Made by a program: the position numbers and the translations under genes
Shown: in pieces, positions 1-11,138 of the stretch
How the letters are laid out: every line of letters begins with the position of its first letter
Numbering within the stretch: position 1 is the stretch's first letter
From: Datnioides undecimradiatus
Taxonomy: Eukaryota > Chordata > Actinopteri > Lobotiformes > Datnioididae
Length of the DNA stretch: 64,000 nucleotides
NCBI GenBank assembly: GCA_008933995.1
Contig: WARS01000043.1
Coordinates: 3,462,001 to 3,526,000 of the forward strand
Direction of reading: 5' to 3'
The notes under the pieces: model-generated
What the model saw: only the letters and a program-made list of their open reading frames with translations
The model's database searches: none
Told to the model about the DNA's origin: nothing

Positions 1-74
1 AGCTTTTCCAGACCACAGTTTGTGTTTTCAGCTTCATACTTTAGCCTTTTACAGTATACATAGCGAAGCCAGCT

Positions 75-99
75 GAGACTACTACTGAAAAGTAGTCTC
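75..99. repeat. perfect 9-bp inverted repeat (hairpin)
   Basis: GAGACTACT (75-83) and AGTAGTCTC (91-99) are exact reverse complements separated by a 7-base spacer (ACTGAAA). A second perfect hairpin follows 21 bases later. No surrounding gene or known small RNA was recognised. It could be chance, a relic of a foldback element, or a structured transcript. Confidence 0.6.
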
Positions 100-120
100 T
101 CTATAGGCTGGACTAACAAC

Positions 121-139
121 GGTAGCCATAACGGCTACC
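121..139. repeat. perfect 7-bp inverted repeat (hairpin)
   Basis: GGTAGCC (121-127) pairs exactly with GGCTACC (133-139) across a 5-base spacer (ATAAC). It lies just downstream of the hairpin at 75-99. Function unknown. Confidence 0.55.
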
Positions 140-1190
140 AATGGTGCAGCAATGGCACATCTAACGTCACTTACCAGAAACAATAAGTTGATTAACAGCA
201 TAAGAAGCATTAAATGGTGAACATTTCAGTTTATGTACTTTCACTTTTAGATCTTTGTTGCTCACAAAACATCAACAAACGCTAAAAAGTGTTCGATCGG
301 CAGCTACACCACAACTTGACTACAGACTGTATGAATGCAAAGGGTAGCTGTGGTGCAGTATAACACCCTGCATGTGCCAAGCTGCACAAAACGCAGCAAA
401 CAAAGGTAAAGAAGTGGATTACTTGGTCTAATTGTGCAAGAAGTGACGATGGCTCTTGATATTTACAGGCTTGCTATTAAAAAAAAGGAAAAGTAGGTCC
501 ACATGGACAGCATCTGTTACATTTAAGGCGTCTCTTTTTTTCCACTTATAATCAACTGATCCATTAAAATTGCATTTTGGGACTAATCCTTCAATAGGAA
601 AACCGCACTTTTGTCACAGCAAAGAATACGACCAAATTTCGAACATAGCTCGAGTGAAAAGAAATGGGAGTCGTCTGATTTCACAATATCCCGAGCACAA
701 AGCATCTCTTTACCCCTAAGACCCCAGGCACCCCACCCCCTCAGATGTAGCCTTTTGTTGTGTGCATGTGACTGTAGAAATGGCTCAGTAGGAAATGCCA
801 GACACCCACAAAAAAAGCAAGAGAAAAATAGTTGTGGGAGCCACCCTCTGCATCAATTCAGCTGCAACAAGAAGCATTTTACAGCTGGTTTATTGTTATT
901 CCTCTGCTGTTTAAGCTGTCTTTCATGTCAAAAGTCTTTTCCTGCTTACAAATCACCGGGAAGCAATCCCTTTGGCCGCACTGCTGTGCCCTAAGCCCCT
1001 TCCTAGGGTTCAGTCCTTTGATCACCTGTAACGTTGGCCATCAAGTTAAAAAATAGAGAAACGGGCTGCTGGGATAAGCTTGTGTTCTTGTCTGGAGCAG
1101 AGGAACCCCCCACCCCCTTCTTCTTTTCAGCAATTCCTTTTTTCTTGTCTCTGCTCTCTAGATGAGCCTGGGAACAAAATCTCAGCAAAG
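140..1190. other. no gene recognised
   Basis: I see no exon, RNA gene or repeat family here. The open frame at 611-994 overlaps other frames and has no recognisable domain. Short homopolymers occur near 480 and 533. Confidence 0.5.
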
Positions 1191-1192
1191 CA

Positions 1193-1230
1193 GGGGAAGG
1201 AGGGGGGTGGTGGTGGTGGTGGTGGTGGGG
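1193..1230 (+). repeat. (GGT)n microsatellite in a G-rich tract
   Basis: A G-run is followed by about seven GGT units (about 1206-1226) and then another G-run and GGG. The plus strand is almost pure G/T. Confidence 0.85.
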
Positions 1231-1580
1231 AGGGCAGTTGCGGTTGTTGAATTGTTTGGGAAATGATTATGCTTTGGCTGCATTAACGAGGAGTCCTCAC
1301 GGTAAACAAATTGATTAACTAATTAGCTTAGAAATGCAGCGCTGCGTCCCCGAGACACATAAGCGGCTCTAACCTTTGACACGGGGCTTTAGATTCAAGG
1401 TTAAATGTGTTGCAGTGTCCTCTGAGTGAACACCACTGTCACACCGCGGCCCTCAGCCAGAGGCCCAGACCAGTTGTCACCGCTCCTGAGTTTTAAGACG
1501 TGCTTAATTGGCTTCCCTGAGTGCCCGGGGAGGGGAAAGGCAGAGAGCTAGCTTGTTACGAGCCCTTCTGTTCCAGAGGA

Positions 1581-1602
1581 GGGAAGGGGCGGGGGGTAGG
1601 GG
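1581..1602 (+). other. G-quadruplex-capable tract
   Basis: Four G-runs (GGG, GGGG, GGGGGG, GGGG) are separated by loops of one or two bases, which satisfies the usual G3+N1-7 pattern on the plus strand. Confidence 0.6.
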
Positions 1603-1990
1603 TCCCTTATCAGCCATCGTTGGACACCTCCGGTGGCTATTAATCAGAGCCAGAGCCCGACTGGAGCCAGAAGAGGATCCGTGGAGGGGCAGGAGGGAGA
1701 GAGGGAGGCTGAGCCTGGAGCCTTCCCTGGGCCTCACTGACACCCTAACACAGGGAACCTCAACAGACAGACACAAACACTCCTTCCTCCCCTCCCTCCC
1801 CAAGTCCGAGGGTATACACAAGTACAACCCCCCGTGAGCCCTCCTCCACTCCTCCAGCCTCCTCACTCAAATTGATTTAGGTCCCGTTTAGCCCCCTCTG
1901 GCCAGGGCCCATCCATTTTAGCTGGTGTGACAGGTTTATGTTGCCCCCTTACTGTGTTATTATATTGGTGCTGTGCTGCCAGTTACTATT

Positions 1991-2011
1991 GTGCTAATGA
2001 AAATTTAGCAC
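1991..2011. repeat. 7-bp inverted repeat GTGCTAA-N7-TTAGCAC
   Basis: Exact 7-base arms surround TGAAAAT. The spacing (TGCTAA half sites facing each other) resembles a dimeric protein site more than an RNA hairpin, but no factor can be named with confidence. Confidence 0.45.
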
Positions 2012-2404
2012 CAGACATAATATTCTTTTTCACAGGATGTGCACTCAGCATGCAAAATATCTTGAGTGCATTTATAGGATTGAGAGCGCTCATTATTTTT
2101 AACGTCTGCAACAGACCGGGCTGAAAAACCGTTTTATGGACAGGAAAACAACTATTAGGTGTTGTCAGTGTTGGGGTGTTTGGTGAATGGATTTAATCTT
2201 CTGTACATGTTAGCTTGGGCATGGCCTTTGACTTTTCCTCTTGTGTGTAACCATAAAGAGGTATGTTTGCACCAAGAGCAAACATCTTGACAAAAGCCTA
2301 AAAAGTCTACAGTCGAGCTGCAGCCAAGGGTCTCTGTGAGGCGTGGCGGTGTTTTCAGCTAGAGGCTAATGTTTGCCTGCTAACATGCTAACGCGTAGCG
2401 TGCT

Positions 2405-2740
2405 AATGCACTGTGGGTCTGCTGTCATAGACGGTGCAAAAAAGCAGCTGTAGCCCCGGGATCTGAAAAGTGAAGCCAGTGTGTCTCGGTCGCTGGTTCT
2501 TTAATAGAGCGTGATGTTCAGTTTGTACATTAGGGTCCCGTTGAAAGAGCAGTTCATGCTAGAGCCGGGTGTGGCTACCTTTTGATCAATAAGTTGTTAC
2601 CACAGCAACCTGGTTCTCAGTCAGATCCCTCATCAAGCTCCACCCTTTGGTCCAAACATGGTCACTCCCGATGGTGCCAGCCAAAATGTCAAACTGATGT
2701 CATGGTGTCTGCACCCACCTCTTTATACAGTCTATGCACA
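2405..2740 (+). repeat. teleost interspersed repeat fragment (MITE-like)
   Basis: The stretch starts in a GCTAACATGCTAAC-type word cluster and ends in CTTTATACAGTCTATG (2721-2736). Between them are the usual companions: a 'gccagccaaaatgtcaaac' word and a 'gatgtcatggtgtc' word. I recall this combination as a recurring non-coding module scattered through percomorph genomes. The family name and exact ends cannot be fixed by eye. The short frames over it are not coding. Confidence 0.45.
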
Positions 2741-2744
2741 CTGT

Positions 2745-3475
2745 ACACCATATTCGCCACTTTGGTTTGACATGTCAGCATCATGACTTTTGCTAATTTG
2801 GGATAAATACAGTACGACAGGCTGATTTTGATGATACGTGATGAAACGTATGATTGGCCATTCATCCAATAAACCATAGGATGGACTGACCAGTAGACTG
2901 ACATTGCTATTCCCAGGGTCTCAGCACTGGTGTGGCAAAATACCTGTACCGAGTTCATCTAACCAGTAATACCACGTTGTTAATGCCGCTGGAGGTCCAA
3001 ATCTGCAACAAATTGCCTGAATCCTGCATAATTTCCTTCAAAACATCAGCCGGAGTGAGAACGTGTTTGTAGATTCTGTACGCAGACCTTAAAATGTGTT
3101 AATGACCAGGAATGCCTCCATCCCGCCCGGAGTTTCAAAAGAAACGACCAATCACTACGAAAGCTATTACCGATAGTGCGAGATTCATTATTACAGCGGT
3201 TCCCACAAGATGAGAGACGCGGGGGAACGATCTGATGAATTTCAAGTTTAAATGGAAAGCTTCTGTGGAGTGCACTACAAAGCGCCATGTGTAAATATTG
3301 AATAATGAGCCGCTTTCAAGTGCTCCACTTTGTATCTGCCACGAAAAAAACGGCATTAATGACAGCTTTTGGTGTGGTTTACATCACACGGACCCATGAA
3401 ACGCGATCCCCAGAGATAAATTTGTTATTATTAGTCTCAAAAGGCACGAGATTTACAAGCCCCCCATGCATTTGC
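2745..3475. other. no gene recognised
   Basis: No exon, RNA gene or known repeat was seen. Three short minus and plus frames between 3046 and 3526 overlap each other and look like chance frames. Confidence 0.45.
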
Positions 3476-3479
3476 GCTC

Positions 3480-3665
3480 AAGATGTGCTGACACAATTTC
3501 TTGGAGACACATGTTGCAGATATTAATGAGGAGCTCGTTCGCTAATGCGGGGACGCTGGAAAATTAGTCACCAATTGGCACGCAATCAAAATCTCCCGAC
3601 AAGAATGTGGCGGGGACTGCTTTGTGCTCGCTGCAGATGGTGCACATATTCATATGCATTACACA
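3480..3665. promoter_or_regulatory. candidate conserved noncoding block
   Basis: The stretch carries repeated ATTA/CTAAT words (TATTAATGAGG near 3521, GCTAATG near 3541, AAAATTAGTC near 3560, CACCAATTGG near 3570) and ends in a CATATTCATATGCATTACAC word. This packing resembles homeodomain/POU enhancers. It is a judgement by eye; there is no alignment. Confidence 0.25.
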
Positions 3666-3669
3666 TACG

Positions 3670-5020
3670 TTTACATCACAGGCAGTTAGCACTGGGTTTA
3701 TCTAGAGTGACTCAGCATTGAGCGCATAAACTGGGGTTGTAGAATCACAAGCTTTACAAGTGACTAACCGTAAGAAGAAGTGACGTTAGGGGTCAAAGTG
3801 GCCCCAGAGCACGTGTTGCGTACCGTGCCGTAGCTTTGAGATGATCACAAATGGCTTTTTTAGAAAAGTAAAGTCCACTTTTTGAGACTTCACTATTTTT
3901 TGATGGTCAAAATGAAACAAGTCAGCATATTTCCTGCATGAGTCACACGGCAAACATTCGCGTTTAACGTTACTTGAGGTCAGGATTTCTCATGAGTAAA
4001 AGAACGGAGTCATGTAAACAACCGAGTGCTTTTACACACGCTCATTTTAGGACCTGCGTGCGTTGCCAAGGAAGTTGACTCAGCGTTGCTTGGCACCGGC
4101 GTTACTCACCAGAACTCATGGAAATAAGTGTTGAAAGTTTGTGTGACTTTTTCTTTTACACGGAGCCTCTAAACTGATTATTTTTCTCATCCCATGGTCA
4201 AATGAATTCAGATGAGTCATGAACTAACCGCTGCACGACGCTTCGGCTGTGTGAGTAACACAAACCCTCTCCCCTGACGGCTGCGTATGCACGCGGCACA
4301 GCTCAGATGTGAGAGAACCGTTTGCCAGATAAAATACAAAGTGAATATGGTTTGTGTTACTGCTTTGCAAAAGTCATAACGTGCCGCGCCAGCGCGAAGT
4401 GACTTGGCGCACTGTGAATACGACGTAAATATTGAACATAATAAAAACTCTGCATGTAGGTTGAAGTCATCGCCGTGATGTCAGCTGCAAGTCAAACTGC
4501 ACCATCTTTTTAATGGAGTGATATTTCGAGATCTCCTTTTCAACTGGATTTTTATCCCCGATGTGACGTTTTGTTTTATTAGCATCACTGCTACGATGTT
4601 TTTAAAGATATATGGGGTTTTTCATGCTAATTCAAACGTATGACATGTTATTCTGACGTTGTTTGAGCTTAATGTTGTTTAAAAAGTAACCTATATTGTT
4701 GTTATGATGTTGTAAAATACTAAAAAGTCAGATTTTAATGCCAAAATATGATTAAAGCTACTATGTGGCACTTTTGAGATTATCTTGTTTTGTTGCAGCA
4801 CCAAGAAAAAACAAAATGTATTATTAAAACTGCATATAGAGCAAATTTAAGCCTTTTTCAATCTTATCATGTCTTTCCAATTACCTTACATGGATTAAAC
4901 AGTATGACATGTCATTTATTAAACTATTCGGTTCATGCGAAGCACCTTTACCTTCAGCACTTCTTCTTTCCTGCCTTTGAGATATCGTTCATGTTTGCTG
5001 CATTGAATTCCAGTCTGACA
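3670..5020. other. no gene recognised
   Basis: Ordinary AT-rich sequence with no repeat family or coding frame that I can support. The frame at 4790-5131 ends in a GT run and shows no domain. Confidence 0.5.
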
Positions 5021-5247
5021 CAAGTACGTGTGTGTGTGTGCGCGTGCAGGCTACCTGTGAAACCCAAGAATGTGACAGATATTAATCACCCTTTGGCATA
5101 TGAAACACGACAAAATACCTACCGCGGGTGATTTCACCTCCCCTGAATGCTCCAGCACTTCCAGCTGCACGGCACACTGAGGACTGGCCAGATACGACAC
5201 ACTAGCCCTTAATCTGGATTATACAGGCAGAGGAAGGGATCAGGGTG

Positions 5248-5271
5248 TCACACACACACACACACACACAA
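5248..5271. repeat. (CA)n microsatellite
   Basis: About eleven CA units. A short GT run also lies at about 5028-5040. Confidence 0.9.
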
Positions 5272-5274
5272 AGC

Positions 5275-7785
5275 ACCAGAGCAGCATGACAGGTGAACAG
5301 TTACTCGTGAGCGTGCTCCGTGTATGATTAACGCAGCTGAATGACCTGCACAAAAGGTGTGGCTGTTTGCTTTGATACTCTCAGCAGCAATGTATGGCGA
5401 GCTATACAATACACCTGTTTCCACCGCGACAAAGGCCTCCTTCACAGGTAATATAAAGGACGGGTTAAATAGATAAGTCAGCCTAGGTCAATTTTACTGC
5501 AGTAGTCCAGTTTGTCAGTTATTTAAACCGGCTTCACCACAGAATTCCCACAAGTTATTCCTCATTTCTCCTCCTTTCAAACGTCGAATTAGCTTTAGCA
5601 TCTAGCAAGCTCAGCTTACAGTCGTGTCCAAACAAGTCGTTCGGAGTTACTCCCTGCCATAGCTTTCTCAGAGGTATACCTGCTCCTTTGAATCAATATC
5701 TCATTTCACAAACAGGCCACCGGTTCCAATACTCCCTGACATACGCCCCGCAGCTAGTGCCGATTCCAGGAAAAAAAGGGAAGCGGCTATTAACTTTGGC
5801 CATGCTGCAGCGATAACTGGAGGGCAATGGTTACACAATCAGCTCCCCTGCTAGATACGGTCATTGTGTTGGCTCAGGTTCGGAAGTAAACCTGAAAGCC
5901 CTGTATGACAAGCAAATAACAGGAAGGAAATAATCAATTTGGTGCTTTTAATGAACAACTCCCTATCTGGCCTCTTTGTCAGTGCAGAATTGCCACACGC
6001 TGGTTAAACATTACCCCCGTGGTGGTACAGTTTTAAGGTAGTCCTGAGCAGGCCGTGCAAGTCAGCACGCAGGAACTTAATACAGGCGGCGGGTATTGTT
6101 TGTGCTGTGAGCTCAGTTTGAAGGCAGTGAGTTCAGCCAGGATTGAAGCAAAGTCGCTGCGTTTCATAAGTTTTAAGGCGGAAACTGTATAAATCTCATC
6201 GCTGGAGATCATCATTGCACTTTGGTCCATTTGGTCCGGGGTTGTCTTGTTCACTTTGCTCAACAGAAACATTCAATTTGACACTTAAAAGATGCATTAT
6301 GGAAAAGTTTGTGTTAGAGTGATCAACAGTCTGACAGACCCAGAGCTGGATGCCACACTTTATTGCCTGCTTTTGCATTAAGAGTGCACTCAAGCTGTCC
6401 AATCCCTTAATTTAACCTCACTTCCAGAGACAGGTTTTGAATTTACACGTTCTGCAAAGTGAAGAGATTGAGGCATTTCTTCTGTTTCTGTTTAACAGCA
6501 CAGACTGCACATTAGTTTTAGTTTCTAGTTTGGGTTATTTTATGTCAGTTTCCGCTGAAACTGCTGCTTTCTTTGTATTTATCGATACTTAGGAGAGATG
6601 AATGTGGAAAATTGCATCGCAGCAGCACTTTGAGTCGTGTTCTCGTTGTTGGATCCTCTGCTGCTGATCTATTTAGTAGAGATCTCAACTTCTCCCAGGG
6701 GATGGGAGGGGTTTCCCTTTGAGTCATGCAGTGACGGTCTAATGCTTCCTAGAGATAAAAAGGTCGGGAGTGTCCGGGTATAAACCTGATTTAGCTGGGA
6801 ATCCTGCATGTCATTGCAGGGGATAAGAGGTCATGCTGATGTTCTGGAGGGTGGGAGGGCACAAATTCACCGAGGTTCACACGGACAGCTGGAAAACGAT
6901 GGAAGGACGAGGAGCATTTGATGTGACGGACAGATGCTTAAAAGCTATCGCTGCTGTTGAGCCCCTGGTGGACCATCTGTGTGATTCTGTTTTATATCAT
7001 ATGTTGTTTTTTCTCATTTATGTAAGTGATTGACCACGAAATTCAGATCCTGACAGCCAGCCATAGTTAATGTTAATCTGACATAGTTAATTCCTCACAA
7101 AAGCATCATGGTTTGGGTTAAAATGAGACGGTTACACATGTAATGTCAGTACATTATGCAAGTTTATGTGCAGAAGTAAAAATAAACCCTTCGCTTCTTA
7201 GACTACATCACCTGATTTGCTCTTAGTGTTTAATATTACTGCAGATGGGCCCAGAGCTCAAAGCCTGGTGCATTTCACACATACAATAAACCGTATCTTG
7301 TGTGTGAGACGACGAAGGGCATGACAAAACGCTGGTATTTGACGACCTGGGAACAGTCCACGCATACGGGAGATGATGTTATCACGAGCAGATGTTTTTC
7401 CAGCACAGCTGACGTACAGCGCGAAAGAGGTCTTTTTGTCAGGATACCAGAGTGTGGGACTTAATCTTTTACATTTCCTGGATCAAAATTCAGACAAGAG
7501 AAATCTGCACACTCAGCTGGCGATAAAATTAATAGCTCGGTATTAAAGTCTCGTGGAGAACTTTGCCAGATGGGCAGATGGGTACGAAAGTGAAGGAAAA
7601 ACCTGGATAAATGAGCAGAGAAACTAAAATATCCATGCCGTATTACCGGATCAAGCAACAAGTACATAGTTCGTAGTTTGTTGATCATGAATTGGGTCAA
7701 AGTTATTACTTTGTTAAGGTTGTGTGGCTTTCATTATCATGGCGACAGCTATCGGTGAACATCAGCTGATGTTCTGGTTCTTCTT
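5275..7785. other. no gene recognised
   Basis: I find no supported feature. Short frames at 6033-6272, 6196-6402, 6545-6727 and 7461-7700 overlap or stand alone without domains. Confidence 0.5.
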
Positions 7786-7789
7786 GGGA

Positions 7790-8075
7790 GGAGAGAGGTC
7801 ATGAGGGGTCACTGAGTGGTTTCATGACAATGTGAGTCATGTGTTAGACCTTCACATTCGCCAGAACACCATCGAAAACCTAAAAACCTTTGGAACAAAT
7901 CACTGGACAGCAGCCTCCACCATCAAAACGCCAGCTTAGGGAATAACTTTTGGAAAAATGGCATTCCAGTCCCGGAAACTTGTCGAATCAATGACATGGA
8001 AGCTTCTCCGGAGGCTCTTGTCAGCGCAGCAGCTCGTGACACTTTATCATGGCTTTTCCTTTTTATTTGTCACCC
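7790..8075 (+). mobile_element. decayed Tc1/mariner-like transposase C-terminus with start of 3' UTR
   Basis: Read on the plus strand, the stretch keeps the order of a fish Tc1-type transposase end. There is a TGAGTGGTTTCATGA word, then a remnant of the 'SPDLNPIEHLW' region preserved as NTIENLK (about 7869-7889), which includes the position of the third catalytic acid. Then comes 'SSKHQ..' decayed to STIKTPA, then RKLVESM (about 7976-7996), matching the conserved C-terminal 'RLVESM' stretch. A post-stop sequence GACACTTTATCATGGCTTTT corresponds to the usual 3' UTR. Stops and frame changes break it, and the upstream DNA-binding half and the terminal repeats are not visible, so it cannot be active. 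The family is recognised from the order of motifs; the subfamily is not assigned. Confidence 0.65.
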
Positions 8076-8079
8076 CAGT

Positions 8080-8990
8080 GTTTGTGCAAAAACACATTTT
8101 GTCCTCATGCGGTTTGGATCTGCGTCTTTGCAGACTGAACCAATCAGGCCGGAGCTGGACAACAGTCTGTTACACATGTAGGGGACGGAAAAATGTGCCT
8201 CCATTAAAGGGGAAACAATTGAAATGTTACCATATGAGAAAAGACATTGAACCGAGTACATAACTTCCACAATTACTGAAGGAAGCAGTATAATCCATCT
8301 TATGCTGCCCAATGCAATCATGCAAGGAGACGTCTTGTATGAATGCGGCCTCCAATATCTAGTTTCATGAAGCCACGAGATATGTTGCTGTTGGAGCTGA
8401 AACGTGCTTCCCTATAACTTCAGCAGCCATGTTTAAAAGCCTGTGCGGCCGACTTTGATTTAGAGCAACAAATTCATTTTCTCTCGGGGCCGCTGACAGG
8501 ACTTCTAGGACGTGCCTGATTGATGCAGAGGTAGGTGGGGCAGCACGCAGGAAAGTTGACACACCAGAAAAGTGAATTACCGCGCTGCATCCTGGAATGT
8601 GTGGAACGTCATAAATTCACGTCCGACAGCGTAAGAGAAGCTGAGGTGTGGAGGCTGTTTGTTGATGATTAACCCGCGTCGAATACCTACTTTATAACCA
8701 CCGCGCTTTTCACATCGAAGGGTTTGCCTTGTACTGACAGAGTGGTTAGAGGCTATTTTATGGTATTTTGCTTTTATTGGATAGGTCCCAGTAGAGATAC
8801 CGACATGGTGAGGTAGCTTGAGATGGGGCGTGACATGCAACAGAGGTCCTTATTTATAAAGAATAAACAATTTCGTAATTTTAATATGCATTCATCAAAG
8901 CTGGCACCACTTTTCAGGTAATTCATAAATAAACACATGACTTTTTGATGGTTTCGACCGTTGCATACACTGAACTGAACAACTACTTGC
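8080..8990. other. no gene recognised
   Basis: Downstream of the Tc1-like relic I see no further transposon sequence and no exon. Overlapping minus frames (8070-8321, 8365-8562, 8577-8840) show no domain. Confidence 0.45.
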
Positions 8991-8996
8991 ATTTGG

Positions 8997-9015
8997 ACTA
9001 CGTTTCCCAGAATCC
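8997..9015 (+). promoter_or_regulatory. ZNF143/THAP11-type (SBS) site
   Basis: ACTACGTTTCCCAGAATCC agrees at about 16 of 19 positions with the vertebrate SBS element (ACTACAATTCCCAGAATGC type), including ACTAC and CCCAGAAT. These sites usually lie in promoters, including those of small RNA genes. No gene start was recognised beside it; a SINE begins about 100 bases downstream. Confidence 0.45.
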
Positions 9016-9111
9016 ATTGCCGTAGCACCTGAGTTTCATCTTTAGCGAGTGAGTCTAGAAGGTGAACTGTGCTAGCACCGTAGTTTAGTGCACCGGCAGA
9101 TTGCTCCTGAG

Positions 9112-9345
9112 CATCACCCATCAAGGGAATAAAAGATCTGGAGGATCGGCGGTTTGATCCCCGGCTCCTTGAGCAAGACACTGAACCCCAAATTGCTTCT
9201 GATGCTGTAACGCTGGTGTGTGCATGAGTGCGTGAATGTTACCTTCCCTTCTGATGAGCAGTAGCCAGCAGTGTGTGAATGGGTGAATGCAGACATGTAG
9301 TGTAAAGCGCTTTGAGCGGTCAGGTGACTAGAAAAGCTCAGTCAA
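9112..9345 (+). mobile_element. tRNA-derived SINE with L2-like tail
   Basis: A box B-like word GGTTTGATCCCCGG lies at 9151-9164. It is followed by TTGAGCAAGACACTGAACCC, a TGCTGTAACGCTGGTGTGTG-type spacer, GTGTGTGAATGGGTGAATG, and GTAAAGCGCTTTGAGCGGTC, which then runs into TGACTAGAAAAGCTC. This is the standard order of a very common fish SINE/L2-tail family. The A box side is degraded and the element is diverged, so it is an old copy. The overlapping minus-strand frame 8774-9181 is a by-product. Confidence 0.8.
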
Positions 9346-9349
9346 TTTG

Positions 9350-11135
9350 ATGTAAGCGGTGAGCACACATGCAATCTCAGTAGATCTGAATGCTGCTCAT
9401 ATCTGCTGTATATCTAATATTGTGCAGGATATGGTGACTGCAATGTGAAGAATGCACAGAGCATATCAAATGTTACGCGATAGGAGCTTCTGAGCTTTGT
9501 TTGAGTGTTTTAGCTCAATTAAACCAACAATCGTTCCAGTTGATGTGTTATTGTATTCATATCACACATTACTTCGAGTTCTTCTATTATATTATACATA
9601 TTTTGACATTGAGGTATTTGTTTTATAGCTACACAGTATTTCAGTTCGGCAAGCGCTAATTCCCATCTGGTGTGTTTTTATAAGAGGCTTGATAGTTGAA
9701 TTTCCAGAAAATGAAGTGGGATGTATATTTCTGTCATGATAAATGCAACATACAGCATAAAACACATTATCCACTTAAAAAACCAATACTTAATATAAAC
9801 ACTCGCACTGGGAATCCTCTCCCCGTCTAACAGACAGCTCATTTGCAATCCAGCATAAACAATTCGCTCTCAAGTGGCTTAATTACCGACACCGTCGAAC
9901 ACAGAGCTTCGCCTTCAGTTAAACAAACAAGCCAGGAAGTGTGCGAGAACTTTTTCCCAAAAAAAAAAAAAAAAAAAAAAAAAAGCGCACCCTGACACCC
10001 TGGATCATTTGAAGTCGTGGAGAAGGAGCCTCATTACCGCCAGGGCCCACACGGGGTGGGGTGGGGAGGGTTTACTCCCAGACGCAGTTTAATGGCAGTA
10101 AAAAGGGAAAAAAAACAAAAAAGGCTTCAAGGTTACGAGACGCTGAATAGCTTTGGAGGAGACGGCCCGCTCTCCCTTTGCCCTGTATCCCACGTCACTG
10201 GAGCCAGTGGAGTCATAAATTGCTGCTAACACTAACAGTAAACGGATATAAAAAGACTCCCGGTTTCCTTTATATGACCCATTCCCCATTGCTCAGGGGG
10301 TTTGTTGATAGGAGCCGGGGGTGTTGTGAATGAAAGGGGATGGATGGAGAGCGTACTTGCTCTGCGGATGGAAGTCGGATGATATTTGGGAAAGGAAAGC
10401 ACAGAAAGGTTGATAATACTAGTCCTCCAAGGTGTAATCTGTGGATTTCTCTAAATATGACATCTTAAAGTGGCCAATATTATATATTAGCTAAACAGTG
10501 CTGACATCCTGATTAAATTACTGCTTGGATCCTTTGATACTGCTGTTGTCTGCTTTACAGTATGTCCCCCAGTCAAACTAGCGTGACGACATCAAATCCT
10601 GTAAGTAATGACGCCAGGAGTCGTTATCCTGAGATAAGTGGAAAGATCTGTCTCCTTTAAAACAAATGAAACTAATTCATCCCAAATGCACACTTTTTTT
10701 TAGACGACCCTAACAAGATTAAGATGAAAAACAAAACGACTTTAAGAGTGAATAAAAGATGAAAGGACTCGATGTGAGATGTACAGTCGTGCGGTGGATG
10801 AGAGCAAACATGCATCGTCTGTCGGCCGGCGTGGAAGTTTGGGACAGTCAGGAAACATCAAGTGACGTAAACTGGTACAAATTACAGATTTGAAGGGATG
10901 GTGATAAAGCTCGCAGTTAAACGGACCACCAACATGGTGGCGGGTGAAGCACAAGTAGGACCAACTTCTCGAAAACCCGTAAATCTGATTTTATAAAAGT
11001 GTCTGGAAACATCCTCTGTGCGTATGAAGAAGATTGGTCCACTCCAGTCATGGTTAACATCCAGGGTGTTGAATTTCAGTTTAGTTTTCCTTTGCCGTCA
11101 TGTGAAGGAAGGCATGATCACTGAGTTGCAGCTTT
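9350..11135. other. no gene recognised
   Basis: AT-rich sequence with one long poly-A tract (9959-9984) and no supported gene. Frames at 10017-10229 and 10089-10289 lie on opposite strands of one another and have no domain. Confidence 0.5.
9959..9984 (+). repeat. poly-A tract (26 A)
   Basis: An uninterrupted run of 26 A. It could be the tail of a retroposed sequence, but nothing recognisable precedes it and no target-site duplication was seen. Confidence 0.9.
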
Positions 11136-11138
11136 AAT

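Larger units (their letters stand above)
1255..2115. promoter_or_regulatory. candidate conserved noncoding block (homeodomain/forkhead words)
   Basis: This stretch reads like noncoding regulatory DNA. A forkhead word GTAAACAAA (1302-1310) is followed at once by homeodomain words in TTGATTAACTAATTAGC (1311-1327). A TATTAATCAG word lies near 1638-1647. An inverted pair GTGCTAA/TTAGCAC is at 1991-2011. The overlapping short frames (1504-1866, 1508-1837, 1927-2124) show no domain. Conservation is inferred from motif density only; I cannot align it. Confidence 0.3.

Noticed and set aside
9959-9984. Poly-A tract as the tail of a processed pseudogene
   Set aside because: No coding-like sequence precedes it and no flanking direct repeat was seen.
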